Assembly: GCF_900090045.1 (NCBI RefSeq)
Contig: NC_041787.1
Coordinates: 2,105,001-2,169,000 of the forward strand
DNA length: 64,000 nt
Source of the DNA: Plasmodium malariae
Lineage: Eukaryota; Apicomplexa; Aconoidasida; Haemosporida; Plasmodiidae
Direction of reading: 5' to 3'
Each line of letters starts with the position of its first letter. Position 1 is the stretch's first letter. A program made the translations under genes and the position numbers. The notes below the pieces were generated by a model. That model made no database searches. It worked only from the letters and a program-made list of their open reading frames with translations, and was not told the DNA's origin. Positions 55,330-64,000 of the stretch are shown piece by piece.

Positions 55330-55671
55330 TTTACCCATGTGTACGTATGTGCATATGTACACATATATGGCGTGCGCATACATATACCCTAAAATACATC
55401 AAGTACCAACTTATACATTAGTACTTCAAATAACAAAAAAAATATCCTTTCTTGCAAAATTTATTAAAAAGATGGTACATTACACATAAAACTATTTGAT
55501 ACGGTTATTTAATTATAATTATACGCATATATATTTTGAAAACAATTAATATGTAAAAGGCTATAAGTACGATATAAATTTAAAATAATGCAAAAAAAAA
55601 AAAAAGTTATCCATTTCTCCAAATAAAATGAAGCAAATGGTTCTCACATGGACTATTTTCTACTGTGACAT
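54228..55671. other. Intergenic region between convergent genes
   Basis: 3' flanks of GAPM3 and VPS29, with A-runs at 54282-54303 and 54344-54361, a small GC-rich near-palindrome at 54641-54660 and (TA)n at 55281-55324. No gene seen. Confidence 0.65.
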
Positions 55672-56247
55672 TTACTGCTTATGTAGCTCACTCATTTCAA
55701 CATTTGTTTTTCCATTTTTTTCTTCATATACATATACAACAATTGAATTTTTTGCAACGGCCATTAGGATAAAACTTGGCGTAGGTTGAGAAAGCCATGG
55801 TTGAAAAGCCCCAGTTGCTGATCCTGGGTTAATAAAATATTTGCCTTCATAATGAACAATAGAATTCTTATGTGTATGACCAGTAATAATTATGTCACTA
55901 TCATATTTTTTTTGCCATTGTAAAAGGGCATTCATATCACCCCATGGAATAATTTGATGGCCATGAACTAATGATATTTTAAAATTTCCAATATTTATGG
56001 TAATATCTTCTGGGAAATCAAAATTGTCATCCATATCTCCTTTAGTTATATGAACGGAGTCAGCTATATTTTTAAGTAACTCCAAATTTTCGCTTGATCC
56101 AACATTTCCTGTACATAATACATGTTTGATTTTGTCAGTCTTTAGAAGATCCTTAAAACATTCAGGCAATCCTAAATTTCTCATAGGAGAATGAAAATCT
56201 CCTATTAGTAAAACTAACTCTCCTATGTCTTCCAATTTTCCACTCAT
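55672..56247 (-). CDS. VPS29: Retromer subunit VPS29
   Basis: Complete single-exon gene of 191 residues, close to the usual 182-190. It has the calcineurin-like phosphoesterase fold motifs: LLIGDFHSP near residue 13, CTGNVGSSE, KGDMDDN, LVHGHQIIPWGD, ITGHTHKNS and FINPGSATG. VPS29 binds VPS35 and VPS26 to form the retromer core, which returns cargo from endosomes to the Golgi; in Plasmodium and Toxoplasma the same route feeds secretory organelles. In VPS29 the metal site is usually catalytically weak or inactive. The start is the only ATG that gives the normal family N-terminus. No neighbours share its pathway. Confidence 0.96.
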   Translation of the reverse strand: MSGKLEDIGELVLLIGDFHSPMRNLGLPECFKDLLKTDKIKHVLCTGNVGSSENLELLKNIADSVHITKGDMDDNFDFPEDITINIGNFKISLVHGHQIIPWGDMNALLQWQKKYDSDIIITGHTHKNSIVHYEGKYFINPGSATGAFQPWLSQPTPSFILMAVAKNSIVVYVYEEKNGKTNVEMSELHKQ

Positions 56248-57739
56248 TTTAACATATGGGGAAAAAAAAAAAATACAATAAAATAAAATAAAACAAATAT
56301 AAGCAAAATGTTATATATAAAAGATGTATATAAGTAATGAATAAAATTTAAAAATGGGCTCCGGAAATTTGTGAACCTATCCTATTATATAATCTATTTA
56401 TTCTCATATGAGTGAACATTTTTAGTTATATTCTCAAAATTCCTTTTGCCTGTGTGTTCCTACAATTGAGAAGCTACATGTGTGTGCATACATACATGCA
56501 TACATGCATACTTATATACTTACATACATATATATATGTACATTGCCGCACCTGCATGCGTACATGTGTCAGTTCTTAAAACGATTTACCAATGGGACGA
56601 TAATGTGGCATATTTACATAAATCCCATAAAAGGAATTGATAAAAAAAAACTGTTTGGAAAATATAACTATGTTACGAAGCAAAACGTGAAATTAGCGTT
56701 TAGTGTTTTAAAGAAAAGAATATGGCAATAGGTCGTACCAGCCCTTTTTGCTGCATTTACTTAGGTATATGTATAAATATAATATATATATACATATACT
56801 TAAGTACATATATTAATGTACATAATAAATAGGAAAAAACTCCACGTAATGTGCTTATATTTGATAAAGGAACTTTATTTATAAAACTTTTTACTTATTT
56901 CAACAAAGTTTACTTTTTTAAAAAAAAAAAAAAGTGAAATAACAACCGTTATAAATCTAATTAAAGCACAAGAGCTAATAAAGATTAAGAATAAAAAAAA
57001 AAAAAAAAAAAAGTAAATGCAAGTGAAAATACAAGTGCAAATACAAATTAAAGTTCAAATACTAATACAAATGCAGTAAACATGGGAACAATCATAACAA
57101 AAAAAAAAAAAAATGGGGAAAAGAAAAAGAAAAGGGCAGAAATCCTATATATGTAATCGCAAATACACGTGATGGGACGAATGTAACATATATGTATACA
57201 TATATACAAAAAAAAAAAAAACAGTTAAAATTAATATTTAAAAAAATAACAGCATAAACTTTCAAATATGTTGTATATATAAATGGTTCCTTTGAAAAGT
57301 CGTCAATTTGAAAAGAAGGTATGTACATGTAAATTTTATTTTAAAAATAATTAAATTATATACCTATTTCGCATGGGTACGTGTGAGAATGTTGAGCATA
57401 ATTATGGCTCTTAAAGAAAAATAGCGACGATCCTGGGTTACACCTATATATGTCTACATATATATTTGTATATATATCTATACATATTCGTACCACTCCA
57501 TATTTCAGTGTATCTTATATTTTCTCTATACATCGTATATCTTCCAATGTGTGCCTCTGTCATGCCTTATCGTACACATACATATATGTATATATACATA
57601 CATATGCATATGTATGTATATGTAGGGAGAGGGGAAGGGGACACATGGCCGCATAAATTGTAAGAAGAGGTTCAAAACCTAGAGTTTTTAACTGAGACTA
57701 TTAACTGGGGCTTTCAACTGAAACTTTTAACTCAAACTT
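56248..57739. other. Intergenic region between VPS29 and ClpC
   Basis: Upstream flank of VPS29 and 3' flank of ClpC, with A-runs at 56994-57012 and 57100-57112 and several (TA)n and catacatg-type repeats. A frame at 56480-56731 ends in a non-repetitive stretch (GKYNYVTKQNVKLAFSVLKK) but has no start outside repeat DNA; I do not call it a gene. Confidence 0.6.
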
Positions 57740-57770
57740 TTAACTCAAACTTTTAATTGAGGTTTTTAAC
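57685..57770. repeat. 15-bp tandem repeat overlapping the ClpC stop
   Basis: About five imperfect copies of a 15-bp unit (aacttttaactcaaa on the plus strand). The last codons and the stop of ClpC (57740-57742) fall inside it. Confidence 0.88.
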
Positions 57771-60700
57771 AACTGTACGTTTGTTTTGTTATCACTTGTT
57801 AAGTTTACATGAATGGAATCATTCGGTTCGTACAAATTGGAAATGAGAAAGGAAGCTATTGGATCCTCGATGTATTTATATAACGCTCTTCTGATTGACC
57901 TAGCACCAAAATTCATATCATATATGTTATTTTCATCATTGCAAATATATTTAATTACTTCTTTATCGATAATTAGGTTTAGGTTCTTTCTTTTCTTAAT
58001 TCTTTTTTTTAAATCATCAATCATATTTTCTAAAATATTGATAATGTCTGTTTTGAGAAATTGGCGGAATATGATTTTTTCATCTATCCTATTTAAAAAT
58101 TCGGGTAAAAATCTTTTTTTTAATTCTTCTTCTATTTCTGGTTGTAATTCGTCATACCATTTATTTGTGCGCAGTTTTTCGTCAAAAATTTCAAAGGAAT
58201 CATTTGTGCTATTTTTCGAGCTGTTACTTATTTCTTTGTTTTCGTTAGTGGGATCATTTGTCATGGTTAGGTTAATATCATCGGGAAGACTTTCTTTGTT
58301 AGATGTTATATTTGCATTTACACTGTTTTGTTTTTTCTTCATGTAATACTTGAAACCTAAATTTGCGTAGTTTTTATTATACAGTTTGAAATAGTCCGTA
58401 ATTATATCAGACCCAACGTTCGTAGTCATAAAGATAAATGTATTTTTAAAAGAAACTTTATTTCCTTTAGAATCATTTAATACACCACTGTCTAAGATTT
58501 GTAATAAAACATGTAATACTTCGCTATGTGCTTTTTCAATTTCATCAAATAGTATTATAGAGAACGGCTTTTTTTTTACACTTTCTGTTAATTCGCCTCC
58601 TTCTTTATATCCTATATATCCTGGGTAACTTCCAAGTAATTTGCTTACAGAATGTTTATCAATATATTCACTCATATTTATAACTATTAAATTATCTTCA
58701 TTAAATAAATATTTGGATATAACCTGAGCACATAATGTTTTGCCTACACCTGAAGACCCACATAATAAGAGTGTACCGATAGGTTTGTTTTGATCCTTAA
58801 TATTTGTAATAGCTTTAAATAAATATTTTGATAATATATCAATTACTTTTTCTTGACCAATTATTATTTCATTTAATTTTTCTTTTAACTTTAATATTTT
58901 TTCCTCTTCTTTTTTATTCTTTTTAATATATGAAATGGAAGATTTTTTGCTTACTATATTTTCTATAACATCCGATGTCACATATTTCATGTGCATGTTT
59001 TCGAGATAAAGTTCATCTTCTTCATTTTTATTATCTACATTCTGATCTTTGCTGAACTTATTCGCTTTATTTAATTGGGTATTTGTTTCTGTTCCAGTAA
59101 GTTTTTCTATCCCATCTTTATTACTAGTTATTATAGAGTTGTTTCCATTTTGTTCTTGCGTCATGTGACTATCACTGCTCACATTTTGACTCTCCTTTTT
59201 ATCCTCACTACTTTTTTGTTTTTCCCCTTCTTTCACTTCTTCCACTTCTTCAACTCTGCTGTGGGTAGGAGTGTTCTCTTTATTGGAAAGGAACCTTTCG
59301 TGCCTTAATTTCTGCCTCATATATTTTTCATATTTTATTTTTTGATAAGCTCCAGCTTCATCTAATATGTCAATTGCTTTATCTGGAAAGTGGAGAGTAG
59401 GTAAATAATCTTCCGTTAATGTAACAATAGACTTCAACGAGTCACTAGTGTAATAAATATTATGATATTTTTCATAACTATATTTAATTTTTTTTAATAA
59501 ACGATATGTTTCCTTGGATGTGAACTGTCTAACAGGTATGCAGTTAAATCTTCGTCTTAATGCCTTATCGCTTTCTATATATTTTGTATACTCTTGAAAT
59601 GTAGTTGTTCCTATACATTGTAAATTATCTGAAGAAAGAAAAGGTTTTAACAAATTGGATGCATCCAATGATCCTTCTCCACTTCCTGCACCCACAATAA
59701 CATGAATTTCGTCAATAAATAAAATATTTTTTTTTTTTTTATTTATATTTGACAATAGATGTTTCATTTTTTCTTCAAATTCACCTCTGTATTTTGTACC
59801 TGCAACTATATTACCAACATTTAATTGATATATAGTACAATTTCGTAAATGATATGGTACTTGATCTTTTAAAATTAAATAGGACAAGTGTTCTATAATG
59901 GCTGTCTTACCTACTCCACTTTCACCAATTAATAAAGGATTTGATTTTTTTTTTCTACCTAATATTTCTATCATTCTTTTTATTTCTTTTTTTCTGCCAA
60001 AAAAATGCTCATCTCCCCTTTCATAAGCCATTTGTATCATATCGATTAAACAGTCTTTCATAAAAGATGAAGACGTAATTATTTTATTATTCGATGCAAA
60101 ATTATTTTCATCATTACTTTTGAAATCTCTTGCCTGATTTAGGTACTCACTGTTCAGACTGTTCATTATGTTGTTCTGCTGTCCGTTATTTGCCAATCCA
60201 TTATTCGTCTGCCCATTATTTGGATGTTCACTGTTCGCCTGTCCACTATTAACCTGAGCATTATTACGCAGCTCGTTGTTGCGTAGCTCGTTATACATAT
60301 TGCTTATTCGTTGATTATCAAAATCTCTGCTCGAAAGGTTAAAACTCTTGTAACTATTATTTTTGCTATTATCACTACCACTACTGTTGTCACTACTGCT
60401 GCCAGTACTGCCACCTGTACTATTATTATCAGCATTTCCGCCGATGTTAGTACTAACAGATCTGCTCGATGCTGGAAAAGAGGAAGAGCCGTTCTCATCG
60501 TAACTTGTTAACTGGTTTTTAAGTTCATTCACACTTATGTTTAACTCATCTAAATATTTCACAAAATCGCAGTTTTTCTTTTCTAATGCCATGTTTATAA
60601 GAGATGTCAATATATCAATAACATTAACAAACATTTTCTTTTTTTTTCTTGCTTCTAAAACAGCATTTTGAAGAACCAATTTGCAGTTTTCTGAAAATTT

Positions 60701-61669
60701 TATGTCCGAATTTACCCCGGACCATGTTTTTGCATCCTTTTTATTCTTACTTATCGTTATATCATTGGTAATACCTTGGCTATCCTTGCTGCTGCTACTC
60801 GTGTGGGTCTCCTGATCTGTAATGTTGCAGCTTACAATATCGGTACTTCCCCCATCGCTGTCATTGTTATCATTGCTAGCAACGCTACTATCGCTATAAC
60901 CGATACCATTTTCTGTGCTGCTAACATTATTAGTACAGTCAGCATTTGGAGTTACTGCCTCAGCACAAGGTGAGTCCGCGTTGTGAGCAGCAGTGGAAGA
61001 AGTAGAGGAAATGTTACTTTGGTTCTCGTTTAAATTTTTCAGTAAATCTATCTTGTTTTCTATATCTTTTATATGTTTATCAATAAAATTAGTCATCAAC
61101 TTATCGCCATCATTCTGATTGATCATGTCCTTAATACTCCTCCTTTTACCATTGCTATCTGCATCATATGGATGTAATAAAGGGTCTTTCTTCTTTACAT
61201 GTTCATCTGTTTTATTTTTCGGAATTACATTATACGAGATATTATCAATGTTCTGTTCATGTATATTATTACTATAGTTTTGTATTTTATTTATTTCCAT
61301 ATTAAATTTATCTAAAAAGTGGGTAAGCGAAATGTTAAAATATTTTAAAATGCTCTCAATCAAATGCGAGTCAATCCTAATAATTGCTATTAGAAGATGT
61401 TTTAATAAAATTTCCTGTTCATTATCATTTTTAGCTACTTCCCTAGCCATAATAAGGGCTTTTATACATTTTTCATCATATTCATCAAATAAGGACACAT
61501 ATAATTTATTATTTCTGTTCTTTATTATTCGATAATTTCTCCTTATATTTAACGTTTTGTATTTATTTAATTGATATGTGCTATTTAAAAAACAATTTTT
61601 TTTTCTTATATGTATATTTACTACAATTTCAAGCATGAACAGGGCTATTAAAAAGTAAAATGTACTCAT
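57740..61669 (-). CDS. ClpC: ClpC, AAA+ chaperone of an organellar Clp protease
   Basis: Single exon of 1309 residues, longer than bacterial ClpC (about 810) because of low-complexity inserts. The N-terminus (FYFLIALFMLEIVVNI) is a signal peptide followed by a basic Asn/Lys stretch, the two-part leader of apicoplast proteins. Next is a Clp N domain (IKALIMAREVAKNDNEQ and a second half near residue 330). The first AAA+ module has Walker A GESGVGKT near residue 580, Walker B ILFIDEIH near 653 and an arginine-finger region KALRRRFNCIPV. The second has Walker A CGSSGVGKT near 970, pore loop YPGYIGYKEGG, Walker B IILFDEIEKAH and a C-terminal small domain with NFGARSIRRALYKYIEDP. It unfolds substrates for ClpP or acts as a chaperone. 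Inserts lie between the N domain and module 1 and between the two modules. Compartment is inferred from the leader. Confidence 0.95.
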   Translation of the reverse strand: MSTFYFLIALFMLEIVVNIHIRKKNCFLNSTYQLNKYKTLNIRRNYRIIKNRNNKLYVSLFDEYDEKCIKALIMAREVAKNDNEQEILLKHLLIAIIRIDSHLIESILKYFNISLTHFLDKFNMEINKIQNYSNNIHEQNIDNISYNVIPKNKTDEHVKKKDPLLHPYDADSNGKRRSIKDMINQNDGDKLMTNFIDKHIKDIENKIDLLKNLNENQSNISSTSSTAAHNADSPCAEAVTPNADCTNNVSSTENGIGYSDSSVASNDNNDSDGGSTDIVSCNITDQETHTSSSSKDSQGITNDITISKNKKDAKTWSGVNSDIKFSENCKLVLQNAVLEARKKKKMFVNVIDILTSLINMALEKKNCDFVKYLDELNISVNELKNQLTSYDENGSSSFPASSRSVSTNIGGNADNNSTGGSTGSSSDNSSGSDNSKNNSYKSFNLSSRDFDNQRISNMYNELRNNELRNNAQVNSGQANSEHPNNGQTNNGLANNGQQNNIMNSLNSEYLNQARDFKSNDENNFASNNKIITSSSFMKDCLIDMIQMAYERGDEHFFGRKKEIKRMIEILGRKKKSNPLLIGESGVGKTAIIEHLSYLILKDQVPYHLRNCTIYQLNVGNIVAGTKYRGEFEEKMKHLLSNINKKKKNILFIDEIHVIVGAGSGEGSLDASNLLKPFLSSDNLQCIGTTTFQEYTKYIESDKALRRRFNCIPVRQFTSKETYRLLKKIKYSYEKYHNIYYTSDSLKSIVTLTEDYLPTLHFPDKAIDILDEAGAYQKIKYEKYMRQKLRHERFLSNKENTPTHSRVEEVEEVKEGEKQKSSEDKKESQNVSSDSHMTQEQNGNNSIITSNKDGIEKLTGTETNTQLNKANKFSKDQNVDNKNEEDELYLENMHMKYVTSDVIENIVSKKSSISYIKKNKKEEEKILKLKEKLNEIIIGQEKVIDILSKYLFKAITNIKDQNKPIGTLLLCGSSGVGKTLCAQVISKYLFNEDNLIVINMSEYIDKHSVSKLLGSYPGYIGYKEGGELTESVKKKPFSIILFDEIEKAHSEVLHVLLQILDSGVLNDSKGNKVSFKNTFIFMTTNVGSDIITDYFKLYNKNYANLGFKYYMKKKQNSVNANITSNKESLPDDINLTMTNDPTNENKEISNSSKNSTNDSFEIFDEKLRTNKWYDELQPEIEEELKKRFLPEFLNRIDEKIIFRQFLKTDIINILENMIDDLKKRIKKRKNLNLIIDKEVIKYICNDENNIYDMNFGARSIRRALYKYIEDPIASFLISNLYEPNDSIHVNLTSDNKTNVQLLKTSIKSLS

Positions 61670-62928
61670 TTCTTTCTTTTATGAAATAGTATGGCAGTGA
61701 AAAACAGGTTTTGTAGTGCTGGAATATTTACGTTTTTACTCATGGAAATACGCTTTTATACTTTTTTCACCTACTGTGCAAACGAGTTTGTTAAAGTTGG
61801 CATATTATGCATACATATGTATAAATACGTGCATATGTGTACATTCGTATAAGTATATAAGCATATGTGTATGTATACGTTTATGGGTATGTATGCATGT
61901 ATGTATATGTACATGTACATATTAATTTGTTCATCTTTATTTCCAATCATCCGACTTTATCGAAATAAAGAAGCGCTCACATCGCTGTATGTAACATAAT
62001 GCGGGAGAGTAAAATGCCCATTTTCTATGGAATATTGAATGAAACCTTTTTTGCTTTTATTTATCAATATATCTATTTATTTTTAAATTTGTTTGTTCGT
62101 ATGTTCGTTTGTTCGTTTGTTCGTATGTTTGTATGTTCGTATGTTTGTATGTTCGTATGTTTGTATGTTCGTATGTTTGTTTATTATTTTTTTTTTTTTT
62201 TATTTTTACCGCCCCTTATTCGTGTTTCAAAAGTACGCTTACATACAAATTGTAAAACGTAAATCACAAAATGTTGGAGCATAAAATTTTGGTTGTCACA
62301 TTATTTGGCAATTTTGACTTTAGCTCAACGAGTTGGTCGTTCATACATATATATGAGTACATATATAAGAACATGTATACGTACTTGTATACATGCCTGT
62401 GTACGTATTTTTGTTTATTTACCGCATTACATGTTTGATCTACTTCTAAATATTTATTCCTGTTATAAATGTTGACTAAGCACATGTTCGAAAAACGTTT
62501 TTAAATCGGGACATAAAAGAAAGAAATATTTATTAAGCCTATCTCTTATCTCTAGTTTTAATATAACATATTTTTAGCTAAAATAATGAATTTTATCCAA
62601 AAAAAAAATATACACAATAATGAACTGTAAAAACTTAAAATGAGAATTCATCAGTTGGTATATTATAGATTTAATAATACAGTGAACATTATGCATTAAT
62701 TTTAGTAAGAATTTCTTTTCTTTTTTTTTTTTTTTTATTCTTATCTGAAATATGCGAAATGCAGTGAAGTTAAAGCAGCGCACAAGTAAAATATAGTAAC
62801 ACTGTTAATGCGATTTATCACTTTTTTGAATACTACTAATCCATGTAGTGTCCCATTAAAAAAATAAATAAACGCAAAATATAAAATATACAAAATAAAT
62901 AAATAAATATAATAAATTTTCATTTGAA
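61670..62928. other. Divergent intergenic region upstream of ClpC
   Basis: Likely ClpC promoter. Contains (tatg)-type repeats at 61860-61920 and a 16-bp array (tatgttcgtttgttcg and variants) at 62090-62185. No gene seen. Confidence 0.65.
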
Positions 62929-63125
62929 ATGCAAAAGAGATATGATGACCCTCGTTATTATATCCATGAGAGTGGAATTACCGAAGGATACAATACTATA
63001 TATATAGAGAAAAACATTTTAAGTGAGAAGAAAACAGAAAAATATTATTATTAGAGAAGAAAAAGAACTCGATAGAAAATGTGTAATATATAAGATTGCT
63101 TCACACACTGGGGGGAGGAATAACA
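62929..63125 (+). CDS. Possible first exon of a small unknown gene, frameshifted
   Basis: From the ATG at 62929 a non-repetitive frame reads MQKRYDDPRYYIHESG and on to EKKTEK, then stops at 63052-63054. Coding quality continues in the next frame (IIIREEKELDRKCVIYKI), which joins on if one A is removed from the five-A run at 63038-63042. A consensus GTAAGT donor follows at 63126. I do not recognise the product. A possible later exon is the open stretch at about 63509-63612 (GKHVECRVDKGEKKRE). The fragment may be a real small gene with an assembly indel, or chance. Confidence 0.35.
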
Positions 63126-63832
63126 GTAAGTTTAAGAGAGTTAAAGATACGCTACAAATTATGCTTAGTTGGACAAGGGGAAAAAAGAAACAAAAAAAAA
63201 AAAAAAAAAAAAAAAAGGCGAAGAGAAAGAGAAACAGTAAGATAAATGAACGTAGAAAATGTGTGTAGAATTTTTAATTTTTCCTTTTTTTATGGTAATT
63301 AGATTTTTAAACTATAGCAGTCACTGGTAAAACTACCAAATTTCCGGATATATCATAAATAACATATACACAAATATATATATATATTTATATTTATATA
63401 TGTGTGCATGTACTTATTATAATGCGACAATCCTGTAAGTATAATCGAATTTTTTCATGCGTCCGGGCCCCTATTAGCTATTCTTTTAATTTCGTAATTT
63501 AAAGTAGTAGAGCAAAGAAGGGTAAACACGTGGAATGTAGGGTAGACAAGGGTGAAAAAAAAAGAGAGAGAAAAATCAGCGAAAAAGAAGCAAAAGAGGA
63601 AGTGAAAAAATAGGTTAAAATACAAGTGAAAAAAGAAGAAATGAAGGAAGAAGGAAGAAAAAAGAGAAAACTGTTTATCACAATTGGAGAATTTAGAAGA
63701 AAAAGAAGTTTTTCCGTTTTTCATTTTTTAAAAGTTATCGTACCAGTAAATGAGCACATGCACATACGTACATATGCACCCATATATATGCACAAAGGTC
63801 TAGTAAAATTTTAATTGAGACGTGAATTCAAA

Positions 63833-64000
63833 ATGTATACCTTTGAAAAGAAGGAAGAAACGTACTTAACTAAGGCTATATATGCATACGGCATAAATAA
63901 AAACATATATAACCCTTTTTATTTACTAGATGAGAATTTGATTTTTTATTGCGTAGGAACAAATGGAGTTGTGCATTCTCTTCTAGAAAGGAATCAAAGG
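63833..64000 (+). CDS. Start of a gene cut by the right edge, possibly WD40-type flagellar protein
   Basis: From the ATG at 63833 the frame is open for 56 codons to the window end, with an in-frame TAA upstream. The text (AYGINKNIYNPFYLLDENLI, then FYCVGTNGVVHSLLE) is not low-complexity. The spacing of 'xGI..xI.N...LDE...Y..G.N.V' resembles the N-terminal first blade of CFAP57/WDR65-like WD40 proteins of the axoneme. That is a weak resemblance from memory, not an alignment. The gene is certainly incomplete here. Confidence 0.5.
   Translation, partial: MYTFEKKEETYLTKAIYAYGINKNIYNPFYLLDENLIFYCVGTNGVVHSLLERNQR

Overview
The window is nuclear DNA of a malaria parasite (Plasmodium). It has very AT-rich intergenic DNA full of (TA)n, poly-A/poly-T and short tandem repeats, and coding regions with Asn/Lys/Asp/Ser low-complexity runs. 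Introns are short and T-rich with GT..AG borders. The gene set is Plasmodium-specific: an ApiAP2 regulator, a digestive-vacuole plasmepsin, an LCCL/scavenger-receptor protein, GAPM3 and a nuclear-encoded organellar ClpC. The gene order matches, as I remember it, the block of P. falciparum chromosome 14 running from AP2-G2 (PF3D7_1408200) down through the plasmepsins, fibrillarin, CCp3 and GAPM3 to ClpC (PF3D7_1406600). Only one plasmepsin is present where P. falciparum has four. This points to a species outside the Laverania. Composition suggests something like P. malariae or P. ovale, but the species cannot be fixed from sequence alone.

Layout, left to right. 1-4164 (+): AP2-G2, cut by the left edge, converging on plasmepsin IV (7096-8451, -). 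12006-13640 (-): unknown conserved protein with three exons, head to head with a giant low-complexity protein (16939-22707, + , probably continuing to 23085 through two homopolymer frameshifts). 23111-24561 (-): TRM112-like methyltransferase cofactor in five exons with one apparent frameshift. 26254-26892 (+): small unknown protein. 28427-31709 (-): PRP38B-type splicing factor in five exons. 34291-35416 (+): Qc-SNARE in two exons. 36932-38326 (-): fibrillarin with a 7-nt first coding exon. 40552-44355 (-): CCp3/LAP1. 45990-48151 (-): RlmN/Cfr-type radical SAM methyltransferase in five exons. 52745-54227 (+): GAPM3 in three exons. 55672-56247 (-): VPS29. 57740-61669 (-): ClpC. 62929 onward (+): fragments of a small unknown gene, then the start of another gene at 63833 cut by the right edge.

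There is no operon logic: each gene is its own transcription unit, and the genes serve unrelated cell processes. These include gametocyte/sexual-stage regulation and proteins (AP2-G2, CCp3), haemoglobin digestion (plasmepsin IV), RNA modification and splicing (TRM112, fibrillarin, RlmN-like, PRP38B), membrane traffic (SNARE, VPS29), the glideosome (GAPM3) and organelle proteostasis (ClpC).

I found no clearly new biological system. The most useful observations are the spliced gene models worked out here, several single-base frameshifts that look like homopolymer assembly errors, a four-residue cysteine-periodic repeat inside AP2-G2, very long lysine-coding poly-A tracts, and a stop codon lying inside a 15-bp repeat at the end of ClpC. 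No tRNA, rRNA, CRISPR array or transposon was recognised.
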